Positions 1-8,075 are shown, numbered from the stretch's first letter. The stretch is 64,000 nucleotides of DNA from Sphingomonadales bacterium UBA2683 (GCA_002354635.1 DELZ01000002.1:555656-619655); one strand, 5' to 3'. The notes: a model not told the origin generated them from the letters alone. Made by a program: numbers and translations.

Positions 1-270
1 AAGGCGAACGTCAACATCGCCCATATTGACGATGGTGTAATCCATTTGCGGGTATGGGAACGGGGCGTCGGGCTGACCCGGGCTTGCGGAACCGGAGCCT
101 GTGCCACAGCGGTCGCCGCAATCAGGCGCGGACTGGTGACCAGTCCCGTCCAAGTGAATTTGCCAGGCGGCATGCTGACCATCCGTTGGAAGGACGGCGA
201 GAATATCGAGATGCAAGGGCCGACGACCTATGTTTTTGCCGGCGAAGCGGACTGGGCACAGTTCGGATGA
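1..270 (+). CDS. dapF: Diaminopimelate epimerase, C-terminal part (5' end outside window)
   Basis: Converts LL- to meso-diaminopimelate for lysine and peptidoglycan synthesis in the cytoplasm. The reading frame is open from the first base of the window, and the last 89 residues are visible. They include the family signature WERGVGLTRACGTGACA, whose first Cys is one of the two catalytic cysteines, followed by the usual GG-x-L-x-I-x-W strand. The stop codon overlaps the ATG of mtaB (ATGA at 267-270), so the two are very probably co-transcribed and coupled. The N-terminal two thirds, with the other catalytic Cys, lie upstream of the window. Confidence 0.93.
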   Translation, partial: KANVNIAHIDDGVIHLRVWERGVGLTRACGTGACATAVAAIRRGLVTSPVQVNLPGGMLTIRWKDGENIEMQGPTTYVFAGEADWAQFG

Positions 271-1532
271 GCGCTCCGGAAATGATCAGCATGGGTTGCC
301 GGCTCAATATTGCCGAAAGCGAGAAGCTACGGCAGAATCTGGCCGCCAGCAATATCGGCGGGGACAATCTGATCATCGTCAACAGCTGTGCCGTAACCAA
401 CGAAGCGGTCCGCCAGACCCGACAGGCCATCCGCCGGGCCAAGAAGGACAATCCCGACAAAAATATTATCGTTACCGGTTGTGCGGCGCAGGTTGATCCC
501 GCGATGTTTGCAGCGATGCCGGAAACCAGCGCGGTGGTGGGCAATGTCGACAAATATGATCCGGCCAATTTCAAGCTCGGACTGCACAGCAACCGCCCCG
601 ATATCCGGGTCTCGGATATCATGCGGATTACCGAAACCGCGCCGCACATGGTCAGCGCCTTTGCCGACCGGTCGCGGGCCTTTGTCGAAATCCAGAATGG
701 CTGCGACCATCGCTGCACCTTTTGCATCATTCCGTTCGGCCGGGGTAACAGCCGGTCGGTGCCAGCCGGCATGGTTGTCGAACAGGTTCAGGCTTTGGTC
801 GACAAGGGTTTTCAGGAAGTCGTTCTGACCGGTGTCGATGTGACAAGCTATGGACCGGACCTGCCGGGAGAGCCGACACTGGGCATGCTGATCGAACGAA
901 TTCTGAAGCACGTTCCCCAGCTCAAACGGCTGAGGCTTTCCTCTCTTGACGGGATCGAGATAGATGACCGGATGTTTGACCTGATCACCGGCGAAGAGCG
1001 GTTGATGCCGCATATACATTTGTCGCTCCAGTCGGGCGACAATATGATCCTGAAACGGATGAAGCGACGGCACAGCCGGGAACAGGCAATCGGGCTGGTT
1101 CAGCGATTGAAGAGCAAACGGCCCGAAATTGCGATCGGCGCGGATATCATTGCGGGGTTCCCGACCGAGGATGATGCCATGTTCGCCAACAGCCTGTCGA
1201 TCATCGAGCAATGCGATATCGTGCACGGGCATATTTTTTCCTATTCCCCGAAACAGGGCACGCCGGCGGCGAGAATGCCGCAGCTCGACAGCAATGTGAT
1301 CAGGCAAAGAGCAAAGATTTTGCGCCAGGCCATTGCTGGCCGCGCGCACGGCTGGCGCCAGGCCCTGATCGGTTCCCGGCAGAATGTACTCGCGGAAATG
1401 TCGGGTGACACGGGCTATGCGGAAAATTTTGCCCGTGTGACATTTGATGCCGCAGCGACCAGAGGAAATATCGTGCCGGTAGAAATTACCGGTATCCAGG
1501 ACAAGCAATTGATTGGCAGGGTGGCAGCGTGA
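267..1532 (+). CDS. mtaB: tRNA (N6-L-threonylcarbamoyladenosine(37)-C2)-methylthiotransferase MtaB
   Basis: A radical-SAM enzyme that adds a methylthio group to t6A37 of ANN-decoding tRNAs. From the ATG at 267 it is 421 residues, the usual family length. The N-terminal UPF0004 domain has three cluster-binding cysteines (C11 in GCRLN, C41 in NSCAVT, C72 in TGCAA). The radical-SAM motif CDHRCTFC is at residues 146-153. GCRLN and the overall length favour MtaB over MiaB. The frame is open further upstream (to 54), but that stretch overlaps dapF, and the ATGA overlap supports 267 as the start. Its end overlaps ftsY by 4 bp. Confidence 0.9.
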   Translation: MSAPEMISMGCRLNIAESEKLRQNLAASNIGGDNLIIVNSCAVTNEAVRQTRQAIRRAKKDNPDKNIIVTGCAAQVDPAMFAAMPETSAVVGNVDKYDPANFKLGLHSNRPDIRVSDIMRITETAPHMVSAFADRSRAFVEIQNGCDHRCTFCIIPFGRGNSRSVPAGMVVEQVQALVDKGFQEVVLTGVDVTSYGPDLPGEPTLGMLIERILKHVPQLKRLRLSSLDGIEIDDRMFDLITGEERLMPHIHLSLQSGDNMILKRMKRRHSREQAIGLVQRLKSKRPEIAIGADIIAGFPTEDDAMFANSLSIIEQCDIVHGHIFSYSPKQGTPAARMPQLDSNVIRQRAKILRQAIAGRAHGWRQALIGSRQNVLAEMSGDTGYAENFARVTFDAAATRGNIVPVEITGIQDKQLIGRVAA

Positions 1533-2458
1533 CCGAGAAAAACAGTTGGAAGGATCGCCTGTTTGGCGGTTTCAGCAAGACATCTTCGCGCCTGACGGAA
1601 AATCTTTCCGGGCTGGTTACCAAGGCCAAACTGGATGATGCTACTCTCGATGACATTGAAGACGCGCTGATCATGTCGGACCTCGGCCCGGCCACAGCCG
1701 CTGCCATTCGGGAAAAGCTGGCTGTAGAGCGGTTTGAAAAAGGCCTCACCGAATATGCGGTGAAGGAGATTATCCAGCGGGAAATCGCGGCAATATTGGA
1801 GCCGGTGGCGATTCCGCTGGAAATCGATGCCTTTCCCCGTCCGCAGGTGATCCTGGTGATCGGTGTCAACGGTTCGGGCAAGACCACCACAATCGCCAAG
1901 CTGGCCCACCTGTTTCTGGAACAGGACTACGGCGTCATGCTGGCGGCGGGAGATACATTCCGGGCCGCCGCCATCGGGCAGCTCAAGATATGGGCCGAGC
2001 GTCTGGATGTTCCGATTATCAGCGGTCCGCAGGGCGGCGACAGCGCCAGCATCGTCTATGAGGGTGTGAAGCAGGCTACGGCGACCGGGATCGACGTGTT
2101 AATCGTTGATACAGCCGGACGTCTGCAAAACCGCAGCGAATTGATGGATGAACTGGACAAGATCCGGCGTGTGCTCGGCCGGCTCAATCCGGAAGCACCC
2201 CATAATGTGGTGCTGGTGCTGGACGCAACGACCGGACAGAATGCGCTGTCACAAATCGAGGTCTTTCAGGACGTGGCCAAGGTCACGGGACTGATCATGA
2301 CCAAGCTGGATGGCACCGCACGCGGCGGCGTTCTGGTCGCGGCAGCCAAACAGTTCGGTTTGCCGATCCACGCCATCGGGATCGGTGAAACCGTCGAAGA
2401 CCTGAAACCGTTCAAGGCCGAAGATCTGGCCGCAGCCATAGCCGGGATAGAGAAATGA
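1529..2458 (+). CDS. ftsY: Signal recognition particle receptor FtsY
   Basis: A GTPase that receives SRP-ribosome complexes at the inner membrane for co-translational insertion. It is 309 residues, starting with GTG in a GTGA overlap with mtaB. The NG domain is complete: P-loop GVNGSGKTT near residue 112, DTAGR near 193, and TKLDGTARGG near 258. The long acidic A domain of E. coli FtsY is absent, as is common in alphaproteobacteria. The N-terminal helix (MTEKNSWKDRLFGGF) is amphipathic and a plausible membrane anchor. Its stop overlaps the start of yciB (ATGA), so dapF-mtaB-ftsY-yciB reads as one operon. Confidence 0.95.
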   Translation: MTEKNSWKDRLFGGFSKTSSRLTENLSGLVTKAKLDDATLDDIEDALIMSDLGPATAAAIREKLAVERFEKGLTEYAVKEIIQREIAAILEPVAIPLEIDAFPRPQVILVIGVNGSGKTTTIAKLAHLFLEQDYGVMLAAGDTFRAAAIGQLKIWAERLDVPIISGPQGGDSASIVYEGVKQATATGIDVLIVDTAGRLQNRSELMDELDKIRRVLGRLNPEAPHNVVLVLDATTGQNALSQIEVFQDVAKVTGLIMTKLDGTARGGVLVAAAKQFGLPIHAIGIGETVEDLKPFKAEDLAAAIAGIEK

Positions 2459-3093
2459 CCGAAGCAACCGCAATTGAAGAGATACCGAAGGATCACAGAG
2501 GCCTGAGTTTCGCGCTCGATTTCGGACCGCTGTTGATCTTTTTTCTGGTTTACAAATTTGGAGCGCCGGAAGGCAGTCCGATCACGGCAGCAATCTATGG
2601 CACGATCGCATTCATGGTGGCGATTGTTGTCGCCATGGTGGTCTCCAAATGGAAGCTGGGCAAGATATCACCGATGATGTGGATGTCGGCGATCCTGATT
2701 CTCGGATTTGGCGCTCTCACCATCTATTTCAATGATCCGCGCTTCATCCAGCACAAGCCGACGATTATATATGCCGGCTTCGCGATCATATTATTTGGCG
2801 GACTTTTGATGGGCAAGGCGATGCTGAAGAGCCTGCTGCAGGCAGCATTCGAAGGGCTGAACGACGAAGGCTGGCTGAAATTGTCCCTGAACTGGGGAAT
2901 ATTTTTTGCAGCAATGGCGGTGCTCAACGAGTTGATGGTGGCAACGCTGAGTTTCGACTGGTGGCTGACAATCAAGGTGTGGGGCGTGCCTGCCGTCTCG
3001 TTCCTGTTCGCAATGGCCAATATTCCGATGCTGATGAAACACGGCTTTTCGGTCGAAGAAAAACCGCGCCCTGAAGGTCAGGACGCGGCTTGA
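2455..3093 (+). CDS. yciB: Septation protein A / inner membrane-spanning protein YciB
   Basis: A polytopic inner-membrane protein of the IspZ/YciB family, linked to cell-envelope synthesis and septation. It is 212 residues with about six hydrophobic segments. Recognisable family features are the early FGPLL-IFF-VYKFG segment, the conserved PTIIY, and the NWGIFFAAMAVLNE segment. It starts at an ATG overlapping the ftsY stop by 4 bp and ends 23 bp before the convergent sodB stop. Its mechanism is unknown in the family, so only the family assignment is firm. Confidence 0.87.
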   Translation: MTEATAIEEIPKDHRGLSFALDFGPLLIFFLVYKFGAPEGSPITAAIYGTIAFMVAIVVAMVVSKWKLGKISPMMWMSAILILGFGALTIYFNDPRFIQHKPTIIYAGFAIILFGGLLMGKAMLKSLLQAAFEGLNDEGWLKLSLNWGIFFAAMAVLNELMVATLSFDWWLTIKVWGVPAVSFLFAMANIPMLMKHGFSVEEKPRPEGQDAA

Positions 3094-3116
3094 TATTGTG
3101 ATGTGAGTGTCGCGGC

Positions 3117-3722
3117 TTAGCCCTGATCGGCGCGGCTGACGCCGTCTCCGTCGAGGTTGAGAGCCACGAAGTCCCAGTCGATCGCATTGTCGAGCAACGC
3201 CGATACATAGTCGGGACGGGCGTTCTGATAGTCGAGATAATAGGCATGTTCCCATACATCGAGCGTGAACAGCGGTTTTACACCGTGAGCCACTGGGGTG
3301 TCGGCATCATGGTAGGAAGTGATTTTCAAATCATCTCCGTCGAGCACAAGCCAGGCCCAGCCGCTGGCGAAATGCCCGGTCGCTTCGTCCTTGAACCTGG
3401 ATTTGAAATCGTCAACCGAACCAAAGCTTTTTTCGAGACGGTCTTTCAGTTCGCCGGAAATTTCCTTTTTCTCGGGCGACAGGCATAGCCAGTAAAAACT
3501 GTGATTCCAGACCTGTGCGGCATTGTTGAACAATCCGCCATCAGATGCCTTGATGATGGCCGAAAGCTTCTTGCCCTCATGATCGGTGCCCTTGATCGCA
3601 TCATTGGTTTTGCTGACATAGGCATTGTGATGCTTGCCGTGATGATAGTTGAACGTTTCCTCGGAGATCAGGTCGCCGAAAGCATTCTTGTCATAGGGGA
3701 GCGGGGGAAGTTCGAAAGGCAT
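3117..3722 (-). CDS. sodB: Superoxide dismutase, Fe type
   Basis: Dismutates superoxide in the cytoplasm. It is 201 residues from the ATG at 3722 (MPFELPPLPY), which matches the canonical family N-terminus; in-frame extension upstream to 3842 is not family-like and is rejected. Metal ligands are visible: H27 in the YHHGKHH segment, the His of AAQVWNHSFYW, and Asp and His of DVWEHAYYLDYQN. The Gln in NNAAQVWNH is the position typical of Fe-dependent enzymes, so Fe rather than Mn is likely, though cambialism cannot be excluded. It is monocistronic, divergent from the PuuD-like gene and convergent with yciB. Confidence 0.96.
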   Translation of the reverse strand: MPFELPPLPYDKNAFGDLISEETFNYHHGKHHNAYVSKTNDAIKGTDHEGKKLSAIIKASDGGLFNNAAQVWNHSFYWLCLSPEKKEISGELKDRLEKSFGSVDDFKSRFKDEATGHFASGWAWLVLDGDDLKITSYHDADTPVAHGVKPLFTLDVWEHAYYLDYQNARPDYVSALLDNAIDWDFVALNLDGDGVSRADQG

Positions 3723-3898
3723 TGTGTCGTTTCTCCATTTTTTTGAGATGCTGTGGGTCAACGCATCAATCGGAAAAAAGATGCAAGGGCAATCATTCAT
3801 TTTGCGCGAGACCACCGTGAAAAATCGATTTTTTCGTGACATCTATTGGCAGCGGGCATATCCATATCATTTTACAGGATCCTTGGGGGGGAAAAACA

Positions 3899-4462
3899 AT
3901 GGCAAAATTTTTTGGAAATCTGAATGCGGTGATGATTGTCGGCTTGATTGCGGCCATCGCGCTGATGTTCGGACTGGATGGTGATATGGTCACCGGCAAC
4001 GCGATCGGCCGCTGGCTGCACCTGTTCTTCGGCGTGCTGTGGATCGGATTGCTCTATTACCTGAACTTTGTTCAGGTACCGCTGATGCCGACCATTCCGG
4101 ACGAACTGAAACCCGCTGTCGGCAAGCATATAGCACCGAAGGTATTGTTCTATTTCCGCTGGGCCGCGTTGCTCACGGTTGTCACCGGCCTTTATGTCGC
4201 CTGGGCTAGCGGATGGGTTCATCAGGCAATGACGCTGCAAGAGCCGTTCACGCTGATCGGTGCCGGAATGTGGATCGCCATCGTCATGGCAGCCAATGTC
4301 TGGTTCATCATCTGGCCCAAGCAGAAAAAGGTTCTGGGCATCGTAGAAGCCACGGCCGACGAGAAAGCAGCAGCAGGCAAGGTCGCGCTGATGGCCTCGC
4401 GAACGAACGTCTTGCTCTCACTGCCGATGTTCTATGCGATGGTAAATGCCAACGCCGGATAG
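3899..4462 (+). CDS. PuuD-like (urate hydroxylase N-terminal type) membrane protein
   Basis: A 187-residue inner-membrane protein with four or five hydrophobic segments. It carries the GRWLHLFFGVLWIGLLYYLNFVQ pattern, with a conserved His and Trp, seen in the membrane half of PuuD-type urate hydroxylases and related DUF989 proteins. The cytochrome-c domain of full PuuD is absent, so a urate-oxidising role is only a family inference, and a simple membrane or haem protein is equally possible. The ATG at 3899 is preceded by a G-rich Shine-Dalgarno region; an in-frame upstream start at 3836 would add 21 unconvincing residues. It is followed by a strong terminator at 4491-4516. Confidence 0.6.
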   Translation: MAKFFGNLNAVMIVGLIAAIALMFGLDGDMVTGNAIGRWLHLFFGVLWIGLLYYLNFVQVPLMPTIPDELKPAVGKHIAPKVLFYFRWAALLTVVTGLYVAWASGWVHQAMTLQEPFTLIGAGMWIAIVMAANVWFIIWPKQKKVLGIVEATADEKAAAGKVALMASRTNVLLSLPMFYAMVNANAG

Positions 4463-4490
4463 GATAGGATTGGAAGAATTGGAAGCATGT

Positions 4491-4516
4491 AAAGGGGGCT
4501 TTGCGGCCCCCTTTTT
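4491..4516. terminator. Bidirectional intrinsic terminator
   Basis: A 9-bp perfect stem, AAAGGGGGC with GCCCCCTTT, with a 6-nt loop and U-tract in both directions. It sits between the convergent ends of the PuuD-like gene and pspF and can serve both. Confidence 0.88.
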
Positions 4517-5562
4517 CATGATCCCAGCAGATCGTGCCGTTTCAGCGAATGGCGCAACTGATCGTAGGTCAGGTTCAACGTCTTGGCGGTTTGCCGCTGG
4601 TTGTAGCGCGACTTGGCCAGGGCAGCTTCCAATATCCTTTTTTCATAGGCTTCCACCGCCGCCTTCATATCATCCACTCCGTCGAAGACCGGCTCTCTCG
4701 AACCATTGCCGGGGGGAGATGATGGAGCCTCCACGCTTGCGGGCTCCGCTTGCTCGGCTTCGGATCGCACCGCCTTTTCCCGCGGCTTCCAGGGGGATTC
4801 AAAAGGATCAAACACGACATGGTCCACCGGTCTGTTATGGTCGTTCCACTGATAGACGGCGCGTTCGATCACATTGCGCAATTCGCGGACGTTGCCGGGC
4901 CATTCATGGCGGTTGAGCGCTTCTGTTGCGAGACGGCCAAATCCGGGCCAGGATGGCCATTCCAGTTCGGCGGCCATCCGGCGGCCGAAATAGTCGGTGA
5001 GCACCGGAATATCGCCCTCCCGCACGCGCAGCGGCGGCAGCGTGACGACTTCGAACGAAAGCCGGTCAAGCAAGTCGGCGCGAAATCGGTTTTCTTCTGC
5101 CATCTTTGGCAGGTTGGCATTTGTCGCGGCGACGATCCGCACATCGACGCGCTGCGGCCGGGACGAGCCAATCCGGGTTATTTCGCCATATTCAACCGCC
5201 CGCAGCAGGCGTTCCTGTGCGCCGCTCGACAAAGTGCCTAGTTCGTCGAGGAACAGCGTTCCGCCGTCCGCTTCTTCGAATCGTCCGACTCGCGCCTTGG
5301 TGGCACCGGTGAAGGCACCGGCTTCATGTCCGAACAATTCGGCTTCAATCAAGGTTTCCGGCATCGCTGCGCAATTGAGCGTGACAAACGGGCCGTCCCA
5401 CCGCAGACTGAGCCGGTGGAGGCGCTCGGCAATGAGTTCCTTGCCGGTACCGCGCTCGCCGACGACCAGCACCGGACGATTGAGCGGCGCCGCCCGGCTG
5501 GCCTTTTCCACCGCGTCGAGAAAGGCGCCCGATTCGCCGACAAATTGTGTTTCGCGTTCCAT
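4516..5562 (-). CDS. pspF: Phage shock protein operon activator PspF (sigma-54 AAA+ enhancer-binding protein)
   Basis: Activates sigma-54 RNA polymerase at psp promoters; in the known system PspA binds it and holds it inactive. It is 348 residues from the ATG at 5562 (an alternative TTG lies two codons upstream). It has no N-terminal receiver or GAF domain, as in PspF. Visible motifs are Walker A GERGTGKE near residue 35, the sigma-54-contacting GAFTGA loop near 86, the Walker B/GGTLFLDE region, and a C-terminal Fis-type helix-turn-helix (RQTAKTLNLTYDQL). It is divergent from the psp operon, with a sigma-54 promoter in the shared intergenic region. Confidence 0.95.
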   Translation of the reverse strand: MERETQFVGESGAFLDAVEKASRAAPLNRPVLVVGERGTGKELIAERLHRLSLRWDGPFVTLNCAAMPETLIEAELFGHEAGAFTGATKARVGRFEEADGGTLFLDELGTLSSGAQERLLRAVEYGEITRIGSSRPQRVDVRIVAATNANLPKMAEENRFRADLLDRLSFEVVTLPPLRVREGDIPVLTDYFGRRMAAELEWPSWPGFGRLATEALNRHEWPGNVRELRNVIERAVYQWNDHNRPVDHVVFDPFESPWKPREKAVRSEAEQAEPASVEAPSSPPGNGSREPVFDGVDDMKAAVEAYEKRILEAALAKSRYNQRQTAKTLNLTYDQLRHSLKRHDLLGS

Positions 5563-5662
5563 AGCCAATATATAGTGTCAATTCCCATTAAATAGCAATT
5601 AATACCATATTCATCAATGTGAAAAATGTGGAATATTATTGTATATCAATAACTTAAATAAG

Positions 5663-5679
5663 TTGGCACGGCTTCTGCA
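5663..5679 (+). promoter_or_regulatory. Sigma-54 (-24/-12) promoter of the psp operon
   Basis: TTGGCACGGCTTCTGCA has the invariant GG (5665-5666) and GC (5677-5678) exactly 10 bp apart, close to the consensus TGGCAC-N5-TTGCA with one mismatch (C for T at -14). It lies about 45 bp upstream of the first psp gene and downstream of the divergent pspF start. The predicted transcription start is near 5690. The AT-rich 5565-5660 stretch upstream is where PspF enhancer sites and the pspF promoter would lie; no site could be assigned by eye. Confidence 0.88.
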
Positions 5680-5723
5680 ATATAGATTTCATATTGGAAT
5701 TACACGAATTTCTGGAGGAAATC

Positions 5724-5900
5724 ATGCCCGCACTGAACAAAATGAGCCGCACCGATGTTTCCGCGATCGTATCGATCCTGCTTTTTGGCGTGACGATTTT
5801 GATCAGTGCTGTCGGACCCGCGCAGGCCGAAGGCACGATTGAAAACAGCCAGAACAATTCCCCTTCTGTCAGCTATGTTAACCCAGGTTACAGGGCATGA
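5724..5900 (+). CDS. Small exported or membrane peptide, first gene of psp operon (unknown function)
   Basis: A 58-residue protein not recognised from any family. The ATG at 5724 has a good Shine-Dalgarno (CTGGAGGAA, spacing about 6); an earlier ATG at 5694 lacks one and lies only a few bases past the predicted transcription start. Residues 13-33 form one hydrophobic segment followed by VGPAQA-E, a plausible signal-peptidase I site that would release a peptide of about 23 residues; alternatively it stays as a single-pass anchor. It is the first gene after the sigma-54 promoter, so it should be strongly induced by envelope stress. A hairpin separates it from pspA. Confidence 0.6.
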   Translation: MPALNKMSRTDVSAIVSILLFGVTILISAVGPAQAEGTIENSQNNSPSVSYVNPGYRA

Positions 5901-5909
5901 CAGACAAAA

Positions 5910-5956
5910 TGGCCGGGACCCCTTCTTTCCCCCTTGCCGAAGTCAGGTCCCGGCCA
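5910..5956 (+). other. Perfect inverted repeat (RNA hairpin) between first psp gene and pspA
   Basis: TGGCCGGGACC (5910-5920) and GGTCCCGGCCA (5946-5956) form an 11-bp GC-rich stem with a 25-nt pyrimidine-rich loop. It is followed by ACCTTTTG rather than a clean U-run, so partial termination or mRNA end protection is more likely than full termination. It sits in the 149-bp gap before pspA and would set relative expression within the operon. Confidence 0.7.
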
Positions 5957-6049
5957 CCTTTTGAAATTCAACAGGTTGATGTAGAACAGGACTGGAGCGA
6001 CGGCTCGAACAAGTTCCGAAACAACCACAAACGCAACCGGAGTATGTAC

Positions 6050-6724
6050 ATGGCAGGTATTTTTTCAAGAACGCGCGATATCATCGCCGCCAACGTCACC
6101 GACATGCTGGACAAGGCCGAAGACCCGTCCAAGATGATCCGGATGATCATCCTGGAGATGGAAGAAACGCTGGTCGAAGTCCGCGCCTCAGCCGCTCGCA
6201 CAATTGCCGACCAGAAAGAAATGCGCCGGCATATCGACAAGCTTGATCATCTGACCGAAGACTGGAGCGAAAAGGCCCAGCTCGCGCTCTCCAAGGATCG
6301 CGAGGATCTCGCCAAGGCAGCGTTGATTGAAAAGCGCAAGGCCGCCGATATGGCTGACCAGCTGAAGGCAGAAATCCAGGTATTGGATGAAGCGCTTCGC
6401 TCTTCGGAGGGCGATATCGCCAAATTGCAGAAGAAATTGCAGGAAGCGCGCTCCCGCCAGAGTAGCCTGGTCAATCGTCTGGAAAGCGCCGAGAACCGCG
6501 TAAAGCTCCGCGAGATGTACAATGGCGAAAAAGTGCATGATGCCTTTTCCCGGTTTGAATATCTCGAACGGCAGGTCGATTTTGCCGAAGGCCGCGCCGA
6601 TGCGCTGAGCATGGGTGGCGAACCGCAAAGTCTGGAACACCAGATCGCGGCACTCGAATCCAGTGACAAGGTCGATGAAGAACTGGAAGCCATGAAGGCG
6701 GCCATGAAGAAAGGTGACGCATAA
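6050..6724 (+). CDS. pspA: Phage shock protein A (PspA/IM30 family)
   Basis: A peripheral inner-membrane ESCRT-III-like coiled-coil protein that repairs stressed membrane and represses PspF. It is 224 residues from the ATG at 6050 (MAGIFSRTRDIIAANV), preceded by GGAG at 6039-6042; E. coli PspA is 222. The N-terminal amphipathic helix, the AEDPSKMIRMIILEMEETL segment and long coiled coil to the C-terminus are all family hallmarks. The frame is open upstream to 5897, but that part is unlike PspA and carries the hairpin, so the longer start is rejected. Its stop overlaps the pspB ATG by one base. Confidence 0.95.
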   Translation: MAGIFSRTRDIIAANVTDMLDKAEDPSKMIRMIILEMEETLVEVRASAARTIADQKEMRRHIDKLDHLTEDWSEKAQLALSKDREDLAKAALIEKRKAADMADQLKAEIQVLDEALRSSEGDIAKLQKKLQEARSRQSSLVNRLESAENRVKLREMYNGEKVHDAFSRFEYLERQVDFAEGRADALSMGGEPQSLEHQIAALESSDKVDEELEAMKAAMKKGDA

Positions 6725-7032
6725 TGCAGGAAGAACTAATCATCATTCCCATCGTCATGGGAACATTATTCATCGGTCTGCCCTGGTTGATTTTCCACTA
6801 TGTCACAAAATGGAAAACCGCCGCTACGATCACCAATGAAGACGAGAATCTGCTGGAAGAATTGCACCATATGGCGCGCCGTCTGGATGACCGGATGGAT
6901 ACGATCGAACGGATCATGGCAGCGGACAACCCCGACTGGAAGCATTCGGCACTTCCCGATCCGTCTTCCACCCCTGCCCCCTCGCTCGAAAATTTTGACG
7001 AGCTGCTGAAAAAAGAAAGGCACCCATCATGA
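6724..7032 (+). CDS. pspB: Envelope stress response membrane protein PspB
   Basis: An inner-membrane partner of PspC that senses envelope stress and relieves PspA inhibition of PspF. It is 102 residues: one TM segment (about 5-25), then a cytoplasmic coiled coil with the family signature around RLDDRMDTIERIMAADNPDW, comparable to the RIQALESILDAEHPNW region of E. coli PspB. A proline-rich tail of about 30 residues (DPSSTPAPS) extends beyond the E. coli protein. It overlaps pspA by 1 bp and pspC by 4 bp, so it is translationally coupled. The six genes after pspC share its architecture. Confidence 0.88.
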   Translation: MQEELIIIPIVMGTLFIGLPWLIFHYVTKWKTAATITNEDENLLEELHHMARRLDDRMDTIERIMAADNPDWKHSALPDPSSTPAPSLENFDELLKKERHPS

Positions 7033-7412
7033 GCTCTTCTCGCACCAAATTCTATCTCGACAAGCAGCGCGCAAAATGGAGCGGTGTCTGCGCCGGGATC
7101 GCCGACTACACCGGGATCAATGTCGCCTGGGTCCGACTGGCAGCGATTATCGCCACGGTAACATTCGCCTTTCCCTGGACGCTCGTGGCATACTGGATCG
7201 CCGCCAGAATATCCGAACCGAAGCCGGTTGGCATGTATCTGAGCGACCCGGAAGACACGAAATTCTGGCAGGGCGTACGCCAGTCACCACGCCGCACGAC
7301 GCGTGACATCAAATCGCGGTTCAGGGAAATCGATCGCAAGCTGGCCGATATGGAACTCTATTACACCAGCAAGAATACATCGCTGTCGAACGAAATCGAA
7401 AATCTGCGCTGA
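7029..7412 (+). CDS. pspC: Envelope stress response membrane protein PspC
   Basis: An inner-membrane sensor acting with PspB. It is 127 residues. The N-terminal PspC domain is clear: FYLDKQRAKWSGVCAGIADY followed by TGINVAWVRLAAII and a hydrophobic segment ending in YWIAARI. The C-terminal 50 residues are polar and helical, with a short coiled coil. It starts in a 4-bp overlap with the pspB stop and is followed within 23 bp by the first of the PspB-like paralogues. Confidence 0.92.
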   Translation: MSSSRTKFYLDKQRAKWSGVCAGIADYTGINVAWVRLAAIIATVTFAFPWTLVAYWIAARISEPKPVGMYLSDPEDTKFWQGVRQSPRRTTRDIKSRFREIDRKLADMELYYTSKNTSLSNEIENLR

Positions 7413-7435
7413 ACGGCTGAACAGGGAGAATGGAA

Positions 7436-7735
7436 ATGGATTGGGGAAGCCCCGGATTTGTAATCGCGATCATCGCCATCAGCACCGTGGGATGGATCGT
7501 CAACAACTGGATCAGAGCCAAGCATGGCTATGAACTGGAAGATGAATGGGGCGGAAAATCGCCCAAGGCCAGCCCGGACGAAAAGCGCAAGATCGAATTG
7601 CTGTCCAATGAAAACAGCCAGCTGGTCGGAAAGATCGACAGGCTGCAGGAACGACTTCAGGTGCTCGAGCGGATCGCGACCGACCCGGCGAAACGCACCG
7701 CAGAAGAAATCGAAGCCCTGAGGGAGAAAAACTGA
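7436..7735 (+). CDS. PspB-like small membrane protein, copy 1 of 6
   Basis: 99 residues. It has an N-terminal TM segment (FVIAIIAISTVGWIV), then NNWIRAKHGYELEDEWGGKS, then a coiled coil ending RLQVLERIATD and EEIEALREKN. The coiled-coil block aligns with the ER-x(2)-LE-x-I segment of PspB, so I infer a diverged PspB paralogue; family membership is by eye only. The ATG at 7436 is preferred over 7430 because AGGGAG then has 8-nt spacing. The GY-x-LE-x(2)-WG motif is shared with copy 2. Its stop overlaps copy 2 by one base. Confidence 0.72.
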   Translation: MDWGSPGFVIAIIAISTVGWIVNNWIRAKHGYELEDEWGGKSPKASPDEKRKIELLSNENSQLVGKIDRLQERLQVLERIATDPAKRTAEEIEALREKN

Positions 7736-8064
7736 TGGACCCGGATAAAGTGGCTTTGTTTACCGAATTGGCCCCGATGCTGGCGGTAGGCAGCATCGTT
7801 ATCACCATCGGCTGGGTCGCTACCACCTGGATGCGGATCAAGAACGGCTATCCTCTTGAAAACCAGTGGGGCAAATCGGTCTACCCGAAAACCGACAAAG
7901 AAGCCGTCGAACGGGTCAAATTGCTGACAAATGAAAACGCCGAGCTGCGTGCAGAATTGGGATCGGTCAAGGACCGTCTGGCCAATGTCGAGCGGATCGT
8001 CACCGACGACAGCCACCGGCTGACCCAGGAAATAGAGCAATTGCGCGACAAGCGCGCCAACTGA
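7735..8064 (+). CDS. PspB-like small membrane protein, copy 2 of 6
   Basis: 109 residues, the longest of the set. About ten N-terminal residues precede the TM segment (MLAVGSIVITIGWVATTW), then MRIKNGYPLENQWGKS, parallel to copy 1. The coiled coil has LTNENAELRAELGSVKDRL, the signature NVERIVTD and QEIEQLRDK. TGATG gives a 1-bp overlap with copy 1, indicating coupled translation. The shared juxtamembrane motif and coiled-coil signature suggest copies 1 and 2 arose by duplication. Function is unknown; a regulatory or scaffolding partner of PspA/PspC is an inference from the operon. Confidence 0.72.
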   Translation: MDPDKVALFTELAPMLAVGSIVITIGWVATTWMRIKNGYPLENQWGKSVYPKTDKEAVERVKLLTNENAELRAELGSVKDRLANVERIVTDDSHRLTQEIEQLRDKRAN

Positions 8065-8075
8065 AGGGATAAACA

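Noticed and set aside
5897..6049. N-terminal extension of PspA by about 51 residues
   Set aside because: The frame is open, but the sequence is not PspA-like, it contains the hairpin, and the canonical start MAGIFSR at 6050 has its own GGAG.
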